NCBI GenBank assembly: GCA_002840155.1
Contig: PGZH01000008.1
Span: forward strand, 62,001-126,000
Reading direction: 5' to 3'
Origin: Gammaproteobacteria bacterium HGW-Gammaproteobacteria-13
GTDB taxonomy: Bacteria > Pseudomonadota > Gammaproteobacteria > Pseudomonadales > Pseudomonadaceae
DNA: 64,000 bases
Shown: positions 19,453 to 27,660 of the stretch, piece after piece
Layout: each line of letters starts with the position of its first letter
Numbering within the stretch: position 1 is the stretch's first letter
Translations under genes and position numbers: made by a program
The notes under the pieces: generated by a model
What the model was told of the DNA's origin: nothing
The model's database searches: none
The model's input: only the letters and a program-made list of their open reading frames with translations

Positions 19453-19980
19453 TTACGCGCCGGTAAAACGGCAGTTTGCCGGTACAAATTTGTGACCTGG
19501 TGCATTCGATACGGTGCAACCCCAAACAACAGGAACACCGGCAGCCATAGCAGCAGAAGGCAAGCCGTTAGCACCAATGTTACCACTACCTGGAGTCAGC
19601 AAAACCGGCGCACCCAAAGCAGTTGCCAATGCACCTTGATAAGTAATTGTAATTTGAGCACTACCTACAGCCTTAACAACTGGCGCAGCGGCGATAGCGA
19701 TAGATGCAACGTTAGCAGTCGCAGCAAACTCATAACCATAAGAACCAGAAGCTGGAGCACCAGTACCGGCATAAGCAGCAATTTCAGCCGAAACTTGGTT
19801 AGCAACAGTATCCATAACAGCGGTACGTGCAGCGGAGGCCAGAGTCAAGCCTTCAGTGATCTTGGTACGAGTGGTGTAATCCTGATATTGCGGCAGTGCG
19901 ATCGCCGCCAGAATACCGATGATCGCAACCACGATCATCAGCTCGATCAGGGTAAAACCTTTTTGCAATTGAGCTTTCAT
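19453..19980 (-). CDS. pilA: Type IV major pilin PilA
   Basis: A 175-aa type IVa prepilin. The leader MKAQLQKG is cut by PilD before Phe9; the mature N-terminal helix [20 protein letters not shown] carries Glu at mature position 5. The C-terminus has two cysteines 15 apart (about 155 and 170) that should form the receptor-binding disulfide loop. ATG at 19980 with AGGAG 8 nt upstream; a frame reaching 20055 is only an upstream extension. The sigma-54 promoter at 20031-20046 points into it. The Ala/Gly/Thr-rich middle and the linked TfpX/Z-type gene suggest an allele of the large-pilin group. Confidence 0.97.
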   Translation of the reverse strand: MKAQLQKGFTLIELMIVVAIIGILAAIALPQYQDYTTRTKITEGLTLASAARTAVMDTVANQVSAEIAAYAGTGAPASGSYGYEFAATANVASIAIAAAPVVKAVGSAQITITYQGALATALGAPVLLTPGSGNIGANGLPSAAMAAGVPVVWGCTVSNAPGHKFVPANCRFTGA

Positions 19981-20030
19981 TGTTTCTCTCCTAGGGAAAT
20001 GGATAGGCCCTACGACCTGAGCCTTCCCAA

Positions 20031-20046
20031 TGCAGGCAGCGTGCCA
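20031..20046 (-). promoter_or_regulatory. Sigma-54 (RpoN) promoter of pilA
   Basis: On the minus strand TGGCACGCTGCCTGCA matches TGGCACGN4TTGCA at all but one fixed position (C for the first T of the -12). It lies 51 bp before the pilA ATG. Activation by PilR, encoded at 39947-41284, is expected from the known P. aeruginosa circuit. Confidence 0.85.
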
Positions 20047-20204
20047 ACTTTTCACAGCACGGCTGTATGGCTTATCGCCTCATCACCAGCCGCGTCACGC
20101 AACTCAGGCTGGCACTAACTGCCAATTTTCGTCACCACAAGAAACCCGGTTTGGCAGCCCATCCGCAACTAGGCTATAAGGCATTCATTGTTATGGAGCC
20201 TGCG

Positions 20205-21908
20205 ATGAACGATAGCGTGTCCCTTACCGGCCTTGCCCGACAGATGGTGCTGGCCGAGCTGCTGGATGAAAAAACCGCGCAACAGGCGCAAAGCCAGGCC
20301 CAGCGCAACAAGCTGTCGCTGGTAACTTATCTGGTACAGAACAAGCTGGTAAAAAGCCGCATACTGGCCGAGCTTGCCTCTGAACAGTTTGGCGTGTCCT
20401 TTGTAGACCTAAATGCCATTGACAAGGAAGGTCAGCCCAAAGACCTGGTGAGCGAAAAATTGGTGCGCCAGCACCGCATACTGCCACTGTATAAACGCGG
20501 CAATAAACTGTTCGTGGGCGTATCCGACCCTACCAACCACCAGGCAATTACGGACGTCCAGTTCAGCACTGGCCTGAACACCGAGGCGATCCTGGTCGAA
20601 GATGACAAGCTCGGCGACGCCATCGATAAGTTTTTCGACAGCGCCAGCAGCGGCATGGAAGACCTTGTCGATGTTGACCTGGATGGCCTGGATGTAGAAG
20701 CCGTCAATGATGACGCCGACGTAAAAGGTGACGGCAACGCCGCAGATGACGCTCCCGTGGTGCGCTTCGTCAACAAGATGCTGCTGGACGCGATTAAAGG
20801 CGGCTCCTCCGACCTACATTTTGAGCCTTACGAAAAAGCCTATCGGGTGCGCTTTCGTACCGACGGCATCCTGCATGAAATTGCACGCCCGCCCATCCAG
20901 CTATCACCACGCATCTCAGCCCGCCTGAAGGTGATGGCCGGCCTGGATATTTCCGAGCGACGCAAGCCTCAGGATGGGCGCATTAAAATGCGCATTTCAA
21001 AAACCAAATCAATCGACTTCCGCGTCAGCACCTGCCCAACCCTCTGGGGCGAGAAAATCGTGATGCGGATTCTTGACTCTGCCAGCGCGCAGATGGGCAT
21101 CGACGCCCTAGGCTATGAAGAGTCACAGAAAGATCTTTACATGTCTGCGCTCAAGCAACCTCAAGGGATGATCCTGGTGACCGGGCCAACCGGATCTGGC
21201 AAAACCGTATCACTGTACACCGGTCTGAACATTCTTAACACCGTAGACGTAAATATCTCCACAGCTGAAGATCCGGTGGAAATCAATCTGGAAGGCATCA
21301 ACCAGGTCAACGTCAATCCAAAGCAAGGTATGGACTTTACTGCGGCGCTTAAATCTTTTTTGCGCCAGGACCCGGATATCATCATGGTCGGCGAAATTCG
21401 TGACCTGGATACCGCCTCCATTGCCATCAAGGCAGCGCAAACCGGGCATATGGTGATGTCGACCCTACACACCAACAGTGCAGCGGAAACCCTAACCCGC
21501 CTGCGCAATATGGGCGTGCCATCCTTCAACATTGCCACCTCAGTCAATCTGATTATTGCCCAACGACTGGCACGCAAACTCTGTAACAGCTGCAAGAAGG
21601 AAATACAGGTACCCCGTGAAACCCTGCTTGAGGAGGGCTTCCCTGAAGACAAAATCGGCACCTTCAAGATTTACGAGCCGGCTGGCTGTGAAAATTGTAA
21701 TGGCGGTTACAAAGGTCGTGTCGGGATTTATGAAGTGGTTAAAAACACGCCAGCCCTACAACGGATTATCATGGAAGAAGGCAACTCAATTGATATTTCC
21801 ATCCAGATGCGCAAAGACGGCTTTAACGACCTGCGGACTTCAGCCCTACTGAAGGCTATGCAAGGCGTAACCAGCCTCGCAGAAGTGAACCGCGTGACTA
21901 AGGACTAA
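20205..21908 (+). CDS. pilB: Type IV pilus extension ATPase PilB
   Basis: A 567-aa cytoplasmic hexameric ATPase that powers pilus polymerisation. It has an N-terminal MshEN/N1 domain (about 1-140), Walker A GPTGSGKT at 327-334, an Asp box and Walker B near MVGEIRD, a His box (STLHTN) and a zinc tetracysteine at 460, 463, 495 and 498. The ATG at 20205 has GGAG just upstream and gives the known N-terminus MNDSVSLTGLARQ; the frame upstream to 20067 overlaps the pilA promoter and is not coding. It leads pilB-pilC-pilD with 3-bp gaps. Confidence 0.97.
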   Translation: MNDSVSLTGLARQMVLAELLDEKTAQQAQSQAQRNKLSLVTYLVQNKLVKSRILAELASEQFGVSFVDLNAIDKEGQPKDLVSEKLVRQHRILPLYKRGNKLFVGVSDPTNHQAITDVQFSTGLNTEAILVEDDKLGDAIDKFFDSASSGMEDLVDVDLDGLDVEAVNDDADVKGDGNAADDAPVVRFVNKMLLDAIKGGSSDLHFEPYEKAYRVRFRTDGILHEIARPPIQLSPRISARLKVMAGLDISERRKPQDGRIKMRISKTKSIDFRVSTCPTLWGEKIVMRILDSASAQMGIDALGYEESQKDLYMSALKQPQGMILVTGPTGSGKTVSLYTGLNILNTVDVNISTAEDPVEINLEGINQVNVNPKQGMDFTAALKSFLRQDPDIIMVGEIRDLDTASIAIKAAQTGHMVMSTLHTNSAAETLTRLRNMGVPSFNIATSVNLIIAQRLARKLCNSCKKEIQVPRETLLEEGFPEDKIGTFKIYEPAGCENCNGGYKGRVGIYEVVKNTPALQRIIMEEGNSIDISIQMRKDGFNDLRTSALLKAMQGVTSLAEVNRVTKD

Positions 21909-21911
21909 CCG

Positions 21912-23129
21912 ATGGCCGTTAAAGCGATAAAAACCAGCACCTTCGCCTGGGAAGGCACCAATAAGCAGGGCGCCAAGATAAAAGGCGAAGTCAGCGGTCA
22001 AAACCCTGCACTGATCAAGGCACAACTGCGCAAGCAGGGCATTAACCCAACCAAGGTGCGAAAAAAATCTGTATCCCTGCTCAGCGCTGGGAAAAAGATC
22101 AAGCCAATGGACATCGCTCTATTTGCACGGCAAATGGCTACCATGATGAAGGCTGGCGTACCGCTTTTACAATCATTTGACATTATCGGTGAAGGGCTAG
22201 ACAACTCCAACATGCGCAAGCTGGTTGATGATATCAAGCAGCATGTCGCAGCAGGCAATAGCTTCGCTACCTCACTGCGTACCCGACCCGAATATTTCGA
22301 CGATCTATTCTGCAACCTTGTAGATGCAGGTGAACAAGCAGGCGCACTTGAAGACTTACTTGACAGGGTTGCAACTTACAAAGAAAAAACTGAAGCATTA
22401 AAAGCAAAAATAAAAAAAGCAATGAACTACCCTATTGCAGTTGTGGCGGTTGCCATGATCGTATCCGCAATTCTACTGATCAAGGTAGTCCCACAATTTG
22501 AGGCCGTATTTGCTAACTTTGGAGCCGAGTTGCCAGCATTTACTCAATTTGTCATAGGCATTTCTCAAGGACTACAGACTTGGTGGCTTGCTATCATTAT
22601 CGGTATGTTTTTGACTGCGTTCACATTTGTCGAAACAAAGAAACGTTCTGAAAAATTCCGCAACTGGATAGATCGAGCAGCGCTCAAAGCCCCTATTGCA
22701 GGCGACATCATCTACAAATCATCAGTTGCACGCTACGCACGCACACTTGCAACCACCTTTGCGGCGGGCGTACCGCTAGTAGAGGCATTGGACTCTGTTG
22801 CGGGAGCTACCGGCAACATCGTCTTCAAAAACGCAGTGCACAAAATCAAACAAGATGTAAGCTCCGGCATGCAATTAAACTTCTCTATGCGCACCACGGA
22901 AGTTTTCCCATCTATGGCTATCCAAATGACAGCAATCGGCGAGGAGTCTGGCGCCCTAGATATGATGCTGGACAAGGTAGCAAGTTATTATGAAGCAGAG
23001 GTAGACAACGCGGTCGACGGCCTGACCAGTTTAATGGAGCCACTAATCATGTCAGTACTCGGCGTGCTAGTCGGCGGTCTAATCATTGCCATGTACCTGC
23101 CTATCTTCCAACTGGGCGCAGTTGTTTAA
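21912..23129 (+). CDS. pilC: Type IV pilus inner-membrane platform protein PilC
   Basis: A 405-aa GspF/PilC family protein with two repeated T2SSF domains (about 68-190 and 270-395), each followed by membrane segments (about 172-192, 218-240 and 375-397). It links the PilB motor to the growing fibre. It starts 3 bp after the pilB stop and ends 3 bp before pilD. The middle third (about 22320-23100) is markedly AT-rich while the 5' end and pilD are not, which suggests mosaic ancestry. Confidence 0.96.
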   Translation: MAVKAIKTSTFAWEGTNKQGAKIKGEVSGQNPALIKAQLRKQGINPTKVRKKSVSLLSAGKKIKPMDIALFARQMATMMKAGVPLLQSFDIIGEGLDNSNMRKLVDDIKQHVAAGNSFATSLRTRPEYFDDLFCNLVDAGEQAGALEDLLDRVATYKEKTEALKAKIKKAMNYPIAVVAVAMIVSAILLIKVVPQFEAVFANFGAELPAFTQFVIGISQGLQTWWLAIIIGMFLTAFTFVETKKRSEKFRNWIDRAALKAPIAGDIIYKSSVARYARTLATTFAAGVPLVEALDSVAGATGNIVFKNAVHKIKQDVSSGMQLNFSMRTTEVFPSMAIQMTAIGEESGALDMMLDKVASYYEAEVDNAVDGLTSLMEPLIMSVLGVLVGGLIIAMYLPIFQLGAVV

Positions 23130-23132
23130 TTT

Positions 23133-24002
23133 ATGGCGGTGACCGACATTCTGGCCAGCCATGTGCTGGCCTTTATTTTATGTGTGCTACTGATCGGCTT
23201 GCTAGTCGGTAGTTTTCTCAACGTATTGATTTATCGCCTCCCCGCTATGATGCAGCGCGACTGGCGTGAGCAGGCCCGTGAAATATTGGAGCTGCCCGCC
23301 GAGCCCCAAACAGCAACTTTCAATCTGATATTGCCCAGCTCAACTTGCCCACACTGCGCCCATGAAATAAAGCCATGGGAAAATATCCCGCTTATCAGCT
23401 ACCTGTTTCTGCGCGGTAAGTGTTCTAGCTGTAAAGCACCTATCAGCCTGCGCTACCCTTTGGTTGAACTAACCTGCGGACTGCTGTCGGCTTTTATCGC
23501 CTGGCACTTCGGTTTTACTTGGCAGGCGGGCGCAATGCTGCTGTTGACCTGGGGCCTGCTGGCGATGAGCCTGATCGATGTTGATCACCAGTTGCTGCCG
23601 GACTCACTAGTACTGCCCCTGCTGTGGCTAGGTTTGATTGCCAATAGCTTTGGCCTGTTTACCAATCTGGAAAATGCACTCTGGGGGGCGATTGCCGGCT
23701 ATCTGAGCCTGTGGTCGGTGTACTGGCTGTTTAAGCTGGTAACTGGCAAGGAAGGCATGGGTTATGGCGACTTCAAGCTGCTGGCCATGCTCGGCGCTTG
23801 GGGTGGCTGGCAGGTATTGCCGTTGACGATATTGCTATCGTCGCTGGTTGGTGCGGTGCTGGGTTTGATCATGCTGCGCTTGCGCAACGCGGAAACCAGC
23901 ACGCCTATCCCCTTTGGTCCTTATCTGGCGATTGCCGGTTGGATTGCCTTGCTCTGGGGTGAGCAAATCACCTCCAGCTACCTGCAGATTGCCGGGTTCT
24001 AA
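23133..24002 (+). CDS. pilD: Prepilin peptidase / N-methyltransferase PilD
   Basis: A 289-aa polytopic aspartic protease that cleaves and N-methylates type IV prepilins and type II secretion pseudopilins. The cytoplasmic zinc loop cysteines are 72, 75, 97 and 100; catalytic aspartates are Asp149 (SLIDVD) and Asp213 (GYGDFK), as in P. aeruginosa PilD/XcpA. About eight membrane segments. It should process PilA, FimT, FimU, PilV, PilW, PilX and PilE of this window. Last gene of pilBCD. Confidence 0.97.
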   Translation: MAVTDILASHVLAFILCVLLIGLLVGSFLNVLIYRLPAMMQRDWREQAREILELPAEPQTATFNLILPSSTCPHCAHEIKPWENIPLISYLFLRGKCSSCKAPISLRYPLVELTCGLLSAFIAWHFGFTWQAGAMLLLTWGLLAMSLIDVDHQLLPDSLVLPLLWLGLIANSFGLFTNLENALWGAIAGYLSLWSVYWLFKLVTGKEGMGYGDFKLLAMLGAWGGWQVLPLTILLSSLVGAVLGLIMLRLRNAETSTPIPFGPYLAIAGWIALLWGEQITSSYLQIAGF

Positions 24003-24011
24003 TCAAGCCAC

Positions 24012-24073
24012 CGGTGGTGGAAGGCACTTTAGCGGCTAGCGACTCAAAAGCTATCGCGGCTAAATCCCCTTCT
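24012..24073. repeat. REP-like inverted repeat (CTTTAGCGGC type)
   Basis: Arms GTGGAAGGCACTTTAGCGGC and GCGGCTAAATCCCCTTCTAC face each other across a short loop, a degenerate form of the Pseudomonas REP that also appears at 41299-41330. It lies after pilD. Confidence 0.55.
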
Positions 24074-24080
24074 ACGGACT

Positions 24081-24137
24081 TAGCCCGGAAGCAATCCGGG
24101 AGAAATCACAACCACCCCGGATTGCATCCGGGCTACG
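24081..24137. repeat. TAGCCCGGA inverted-repeat element, copy 1
   Basis: Two facing hairpins, TAGCCCGGAAGCAATCCGGG and CCCGGATTGCATCCGGGCTA, separated by about 16 bp. The same layout recurs at 51271-51329. With the repeat before it this explains most of the 262-bp pilD-coaE gap. Confidence 0.75.
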
Positions 24138-24264
24138 TTTTCGCTGGCCATCCAGCAGGCCCGCAGAAAGCCTATATCTTTCGCGTGCATGGCCCTACCG
24201 TTCGCCAGCAGCCAAGCAGCTGCACTACAATCGCGCCCCTGGATGGCTGACACGAGCGCGCACC

Positions 24265-24879
24265 TTGACGACAAAACCCTGGATTCTTGGCCTAACCGGC
24301 GGCATTGGCAGCGGTAAGAGTGCTGTGGCCCAGCACTTTATCGACCTGGGCGTGCATCTGGTCGACGCTGACCATGCGGCGCGCTGGGTGGTTGAGCCTG
24401 GCAAGCCGGCGCTGGCCAAGATCGCCGAACACTTCGGCAGCGATGTGTTGCAGGCCGACGGCCAGCTGGATCGCGCAGCATTGCGCAACCGGATTTTTGC
24501 CGATGTTGATGAACGACGCTGGCTCGAAGCGCTGCTGCATCCGCTGATCGGCCAGGAAATTATCCAGTACCTGGCACGCGCAGAATCACCCTATGCCATT
24601 CTGGTTTCGCCCTTACTGGTTGAGTCAGGCCAGCACAAGCTGACCCAGCGCATACTGGTGGTGGACGCCCCCGAGCAGCTGCAAATGCAGCGCACCATGG
24701 CCCGCGATCAGAGCTCCAGCGAACAGGTGCAAGCGATTCTCAAGGCCCAGGCCAGCCGTGAAGAGCGCCTACGCCACGCCCATGACGTACTGCTTAATGA
24801 TCAAGATCTGCAGTGGTTGCAAGCCGAAGTGGAGCGACTCCACACCTTTTACCTGAGCCTACGCGGAGGCCAAGCATGA
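24265..24879 (+). CDS. coaE: Dephospho-CoA kinase
   Basis: A 204-aa P-loop kinase, the last step of coenzyme A synthesis. Walker A is [11 protein letters not shown] near residues 9-19; the substrate Asp in [11 protein letters not shown] and the LID-like ARDQSS segment are present. The start appears to be TTG at 24265 ([12 protein letters not shown]), as no in-frame ATG fits the family N-terminus. The stop overlaps the yacG ATG. The conserved pilD-coaE-yacG order is kept, but the repeats upstream suggest separate transcription from pilD. Confidence 0.94.
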   Translation: MTTKPWILGLTGGIGSGKSAVAQHFIDLGVHLVDADHAARWVVEPGKPALAKIAEHFGSDVLQADGQLDRAALRNRIFADVDERRWLEALLHPLIGQEIIQYLARAESPYAILVSPLLVESGQHKLTQRILVVDAPEQLQMQRTMARDQSSSEQVQAILKAQASREERLRHAHDVLLNDQDLQWLQAEVERLHTFYLSLRGGQA

Positions 24880-25076
24880 GTACGCCAACCCTAGTCGCCT
24901 GCCCTACCTGCAACGCACCCGTCGAGTGGGGCCCGCAAAGCCCGAATCGACCCTTTTGTTCCGAACGCTGCAAACTGATCGACCTCGGCGCTTGGGCCTC
25001 GGAAGAGCACGCGATTGCCGGCAACCCGCTGGAAGATGACCTGTTCTCTGGCGAGCTACCGTCACGCGAGCATTGA
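24876..25076 (+). CDS. yacG: DNA gyrase inhibitor / zinc-binding protein YacG
   Basis: 66 aa. A zinc knuckle made of CPTC and CSERC binds one zinc ion; the acidic C-terminus is typical. In E. coli YacG binds GyrB and inhibits gyrase. The ATG at 24876 overlaps the coaE stop (ATGA) with GGAGG upstream, so it is translationally coupled; a longer frame from 24813 lies inside coaE. Confidence 0.93.
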   Translation: MSTPTLVACPTCNAPVEWGPQSPNRPFCSERCKLIDLGAWASEEHAIAGNPLEDDLFSGELPSREH

Positions 25077-25079
25077 TCG

Positions 25080-25295
25080 TTAAGGCCGCATAAAGCTGTA
25101 ATCGCGCTCGTCATCCAGATTATCGGCAAGAAACTGCAGCTCTGCGGCCAGGTCCGCCGCGCTGCGCGCCATCCGGCTGCGCTCGACCACGGCGCTGAGC
25201 AATGCCCGCAGCGCCATGGCCTGATCAAAACCCTGCGCCTCAACTCCCTGCAAACTTTGCTCGATTGCCTGCCTTGCCCATTGATGCACGCCCAT
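25080..25295 (-). CDS. Conserved hypothetical protein, 71 aa
   Basis: A small, mostly helical acidic protein without signal or membrane segments, ending DERDYSFMRP. It is convergent with yacG, 3 bp apart. The helical heptad-like pattern and the placement, where P. aeruginosa also has a small unknown gene as I recall, favour a real gene. Function not recognised. Confidence 0.6.
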   Translation of the reverse strand: MGVHQWARQAIEQSLQGVEAQGFDQAMALRALLSAVVERSRMARSAADLAAELQFLADNLDDERDYSFMRP

Positions 25296-25399
25296 ATCAC
25301 GCCCTCTCTGTTGATAGATGCAAGATCGCGCATGACCGTTCGCGCGATTTGATCTGGATCAAGCCATGCAACGCAATCGACACGCTGAAGGGCGCGCCA

Positions 25400-26089
25400 T
25401 CAGCGCGGCAGGTCGTCATCCTTCCAGGGCGCAGCCAGATAGCGCGTGCGATTGAAGGTCTCCAGCCAATCCGGATAGAACACCACCAGCGCCGTCACCA
25501 GCATGCCGTTGATAAAGGCCTCAGGGAAAATCACCAGCCAGAGATAGCCGATAAAATCCTCCAGCCAGGGCGGCATCGGGAACAGCCCATCTATCCAGAG
25601 CAAAGTGAAAGCAACGGTGATACACAGCAATGCCGCTAACGCCGCAGCGAAGAAGCCGCTGCAGAAGATGTAGACGAACAGATTGCGCGGCTGTTTTTTC
25701 TCGACCCACAGCGCGCAGGCCTCGGTCACCCACACGGGAATCACCACCAGCAGCACGCCGTTAACGCCCAGCGCGGCCAAATCCTGTTTACCCAACGCCA
25801 GCAAACCCAGCTGAGCAATCAGCCCGACCAACATGGCCAGCGGCCAATCCAGCAGCAAGGTGACCGCGGTCATGCCAATAAAGTGATAGGACAAGCCCGA
25901 GTCGAAGTCCCTGCGCACCAACCACAGCACAAATAACGCCAGCGCTGTGCCGCCGAGTAGATGCTGGCGGCGCAGATCACTGCACAATTCAACCCAGGGC
26001 GCACGCCAAATCGCCCAGCACAGCAGAGGCAGATAGATCAGCCAGCCCAGGATCTGACTAGTGGAAGACACCACGCTTGCGGCAATCAT
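25400..26089 (-). CDS. Energy-coupling-factor (CbiM-like) transporter permease homologue
   Basis: About 229 aa with six or more membrane segments (ILGWLIYLPLLCWAIWR, TALALFVLWLV, FIGMTAVTLLLDWPLAM, GVNGVLLVVIPVWV, FFAAALAALLCITVAF, FIGYLWLVIFPEAFINGM). It resembles the integral-membrane ECF permease family to which cobalt/nickel CbiM belongs, but no ATPase gene is nearby. I chose the ATG at 26089 because GGAG lies 9 nt upstream; an ATG at 26110 and an extension to 26194 have no such support. Substrate unknown. Confidence 0.7.
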   Translation of the reverse strand: MIAASVVSSTSQILGWLIYLPLLCWAIWRAPWVELCSDLRRQHLLGGTALALFVLWLVRRDFDSGLSYHFIGMTAVTLLLDWPLAMLVGLIAQLGLLALGKQDLAALGVNGVLLVVIPVWVTEACALWVEKKQPRNLFVYIFCSGFFAAALAALLCITVAFTLLWIDGLFPMPPWLEDFIGYLWLVIFPEAFINGMLVTALVVFYPDWLETFNRTRYLAAPWKDDDLPR

Positions 26090-26221
26090 GCAGAACAACT
26101 CCCAAGCCATAGTGGCCGACTTGCGCAGTCTACAACTGCCGCACCAGCAACACATAAAAAGCCCGCAACAACCGTCGCAGAGGGGTACCAACAACCCAAC
26201 CGCGCAGGCTAAGCTGAGCCC

Positions 26222-26851
26222 ATGGATGACTCAGATTACCTGCGTCTGTTGACGCACCAGGCCGAACAAGCCAACGCCTTTCTCTCCAACGCGCGCAAGT
26301 GGGAGCGTGAGCGCTGGGTATGCCAGCGCCTGCTGCAGGCGCTGAACGTCAGCCACCGCCTGGATGAGTTCAGCGCCGCCGGCCATGAACCGCCAGACGT
26401 GCTGTTCCGTGAGGCGAGCTTTGAAGTGTTTTTCGTCCTCGACGAGGGCCGCCGCCTGAATGATGAATGGCGCGCCGAACTGGAGCGGCGGCGCAGCGCG
26501 TTTTCCCTCAGCCAACTGGTGCGCCGCGAAGCGAAACCACGGCGCATCGCCGCCGCCGAGCTGCAACAACGCCTGACCCCGACCCTACGCAAGAAAGCCC
26601 ACAACTATAAAGAGCGCGGCCTCGACCTAGGGGAGCTGGATCTGCTCGCCTACGTCAACCTGAAACGCGCCGTGCCTGACTTCAATAGCCACTTCCCGCC
26701 GCCGACCGAGTTCCTCCGTCAGGGCTGGCGCTCGCTGTCACTGGTCGGGCCGACCTTTGCCCGCGTGCTGTTCGCCCACCCGGATGCACCAGACTTTCTG
26801 CGCCACAACCTCGGCCGCTCCGTACTTTTCGATGTGGGCATCAGCCTGTGA
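26222..26851 (+). CDS. DUF1780 family protein, putative endonuclease
   Basis: 209 aa, cytoplasmic, conserved in pseudomonads. A central segment PPDVLFREASFEVFFVLDEG could form a restriction-endonuclease-like core, which is the basis of the family's suggested function; no activity is assured. The ATG at 26222 gives MDDSDYLRLLTHQAEQAN. The stop overlaps the GTG start of the MOSC gene (GTGA), so the pair is co-translated. Confidence 0.8.
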   Translation: MDDSDYLRLLTHQAEQANAFLSNARKWERERWVCQRLLQALNVSHRLDEFSAAGHEPPDVLFREASFEVFFVLDEGRRLNDEWRAELERRRSAFSLSQLVRREAKPRRIAAAELQQRLTPTLRKKAHNYKERGLDLGELDLLAYVNLKRAVPDFNSHFPPPTEFLRQGWRSLSLVGPTFARVLFAHPDAPDFLRHNLGRSVLFDVGISL

Positions 26852-27342
26852 GCCCTTTACACGAATTGCTCGCAGCAGTGCCGCAACAAGGCTGTGTGCG
26901 CTGGATTGGCGTACGCCCCGCATCAAAGGCAGAAATGATCGAGCTGGAGGCCGTCGAAGCGCGCCGCGAAGCCGGCCTTACCGGCGACCACAGCCGGCCT
27001 GGGCCGCGCAATGCCCGGCAGGTCACCCTGATTCAATGGGAACACCTGGCGGTGATCAGCGCCTTGATGGGCCGCCCCGCCGAACAGCCAATCAGCGCGC
27101 CTGAACTGCGGCGCAATATCGCCATCAGCGGCATCAACCTGTTCAGCCTCAAGGGCCGGCGCTTCCGCCTCGGCCAGGCGATTCTGGAAACCACCGGCTG
27201 GTGCCAACCCTGCGCCAAGCTGGAGGAGCGCCTGGGGCTTGGCACCTTTCAGGCCATGCGCGGCCACGGCGGAATTACCGCTCGCGTGCTACAAGGGGGG
27301 ATTATTCGCCTGAATGACGCCCTGCGCGTTGAGCCTTTATAA
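26848..27342 (+). CDS. MOSC domain protein
   Basis: A 164-aa molybdenum-cofactor sulfurase C-terminal-type domain. Family features are the N-terminal VRWIGVRP, the RQVTLIQWEHL strand, the RRNIAISGINLF block and the cysteine-bearing TGWCQPCAKLEE. Stand-alone MOSC proteins are thought to move sulfur or handle molybdopterin-linked substrates; the exact substrate is unknown. GTG start at 26848 overlaps the DUF1780 stop. Confidence 0.85.
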   Translation: MSPLHELLAAVPQQGCVRWIGVRPASKAEMIELEAVEARREAGLTGDHSRPGPRNARQVTLIQWEHLAVISALMGRPAEQPISAPELRRNIAISGINLFSLKGRRFRLGQAILETTGWCQPCAKLEERLGLGTFQAMRGHGGITARVLQGGIIRLNDALRVEPL

Positions 27343-27423
27343 GCCGCACGGCTAGAATGCCCACCACTTCAGCCGGCAATCGACCTCAGTCAATTGCCAC
27401 CGGCCCCTTAATTCGAGGCACGT

Positions 27424-27597
27424 ATGTCCAGTCGCCTGAACCCTGATGATCAAAAACGTGTCGAGCAATACCTCAGCGCTCCTCAGCATCAGGTCGAGCG
27501 CCAGCCATTCAAGGTTTGGCGGCTGCTGCTGATCATCGTGATGGTCACGATTGGCCTGGGTGTGCTGAGCCGTCTTCTGAGTCGATTGGTGCTATGA
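27424..27597 (+). CDS. DUF3094 small membrane protein
   Basis: 57 aa. A soluble N-terminus MSSRLNPDDQKRVEQYLSAP is followed by one hydrophobic helix (about residues 35-53, LLLIIVMVTIGLGVLSRLL). It matches the DUF3094 family of short Pseudomonas proteins. It sits 63 bp upstream of ndh on the same strand, so it may share its transcript. Function unknown. Confidence 0.82.
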   Translation: MSSRLNPDDQKRVEQYLSAPQHQVERQPFKVWRLLLIIVMVTIGLGVLSRLLSRLVL

Positions 27598-27660
27598 GCT
27601 GCTTAGCGCTCGCCCACAGCGACTCGCCACTTTTTCTTAAAAGCCTTGTGAGCGTGTCTG

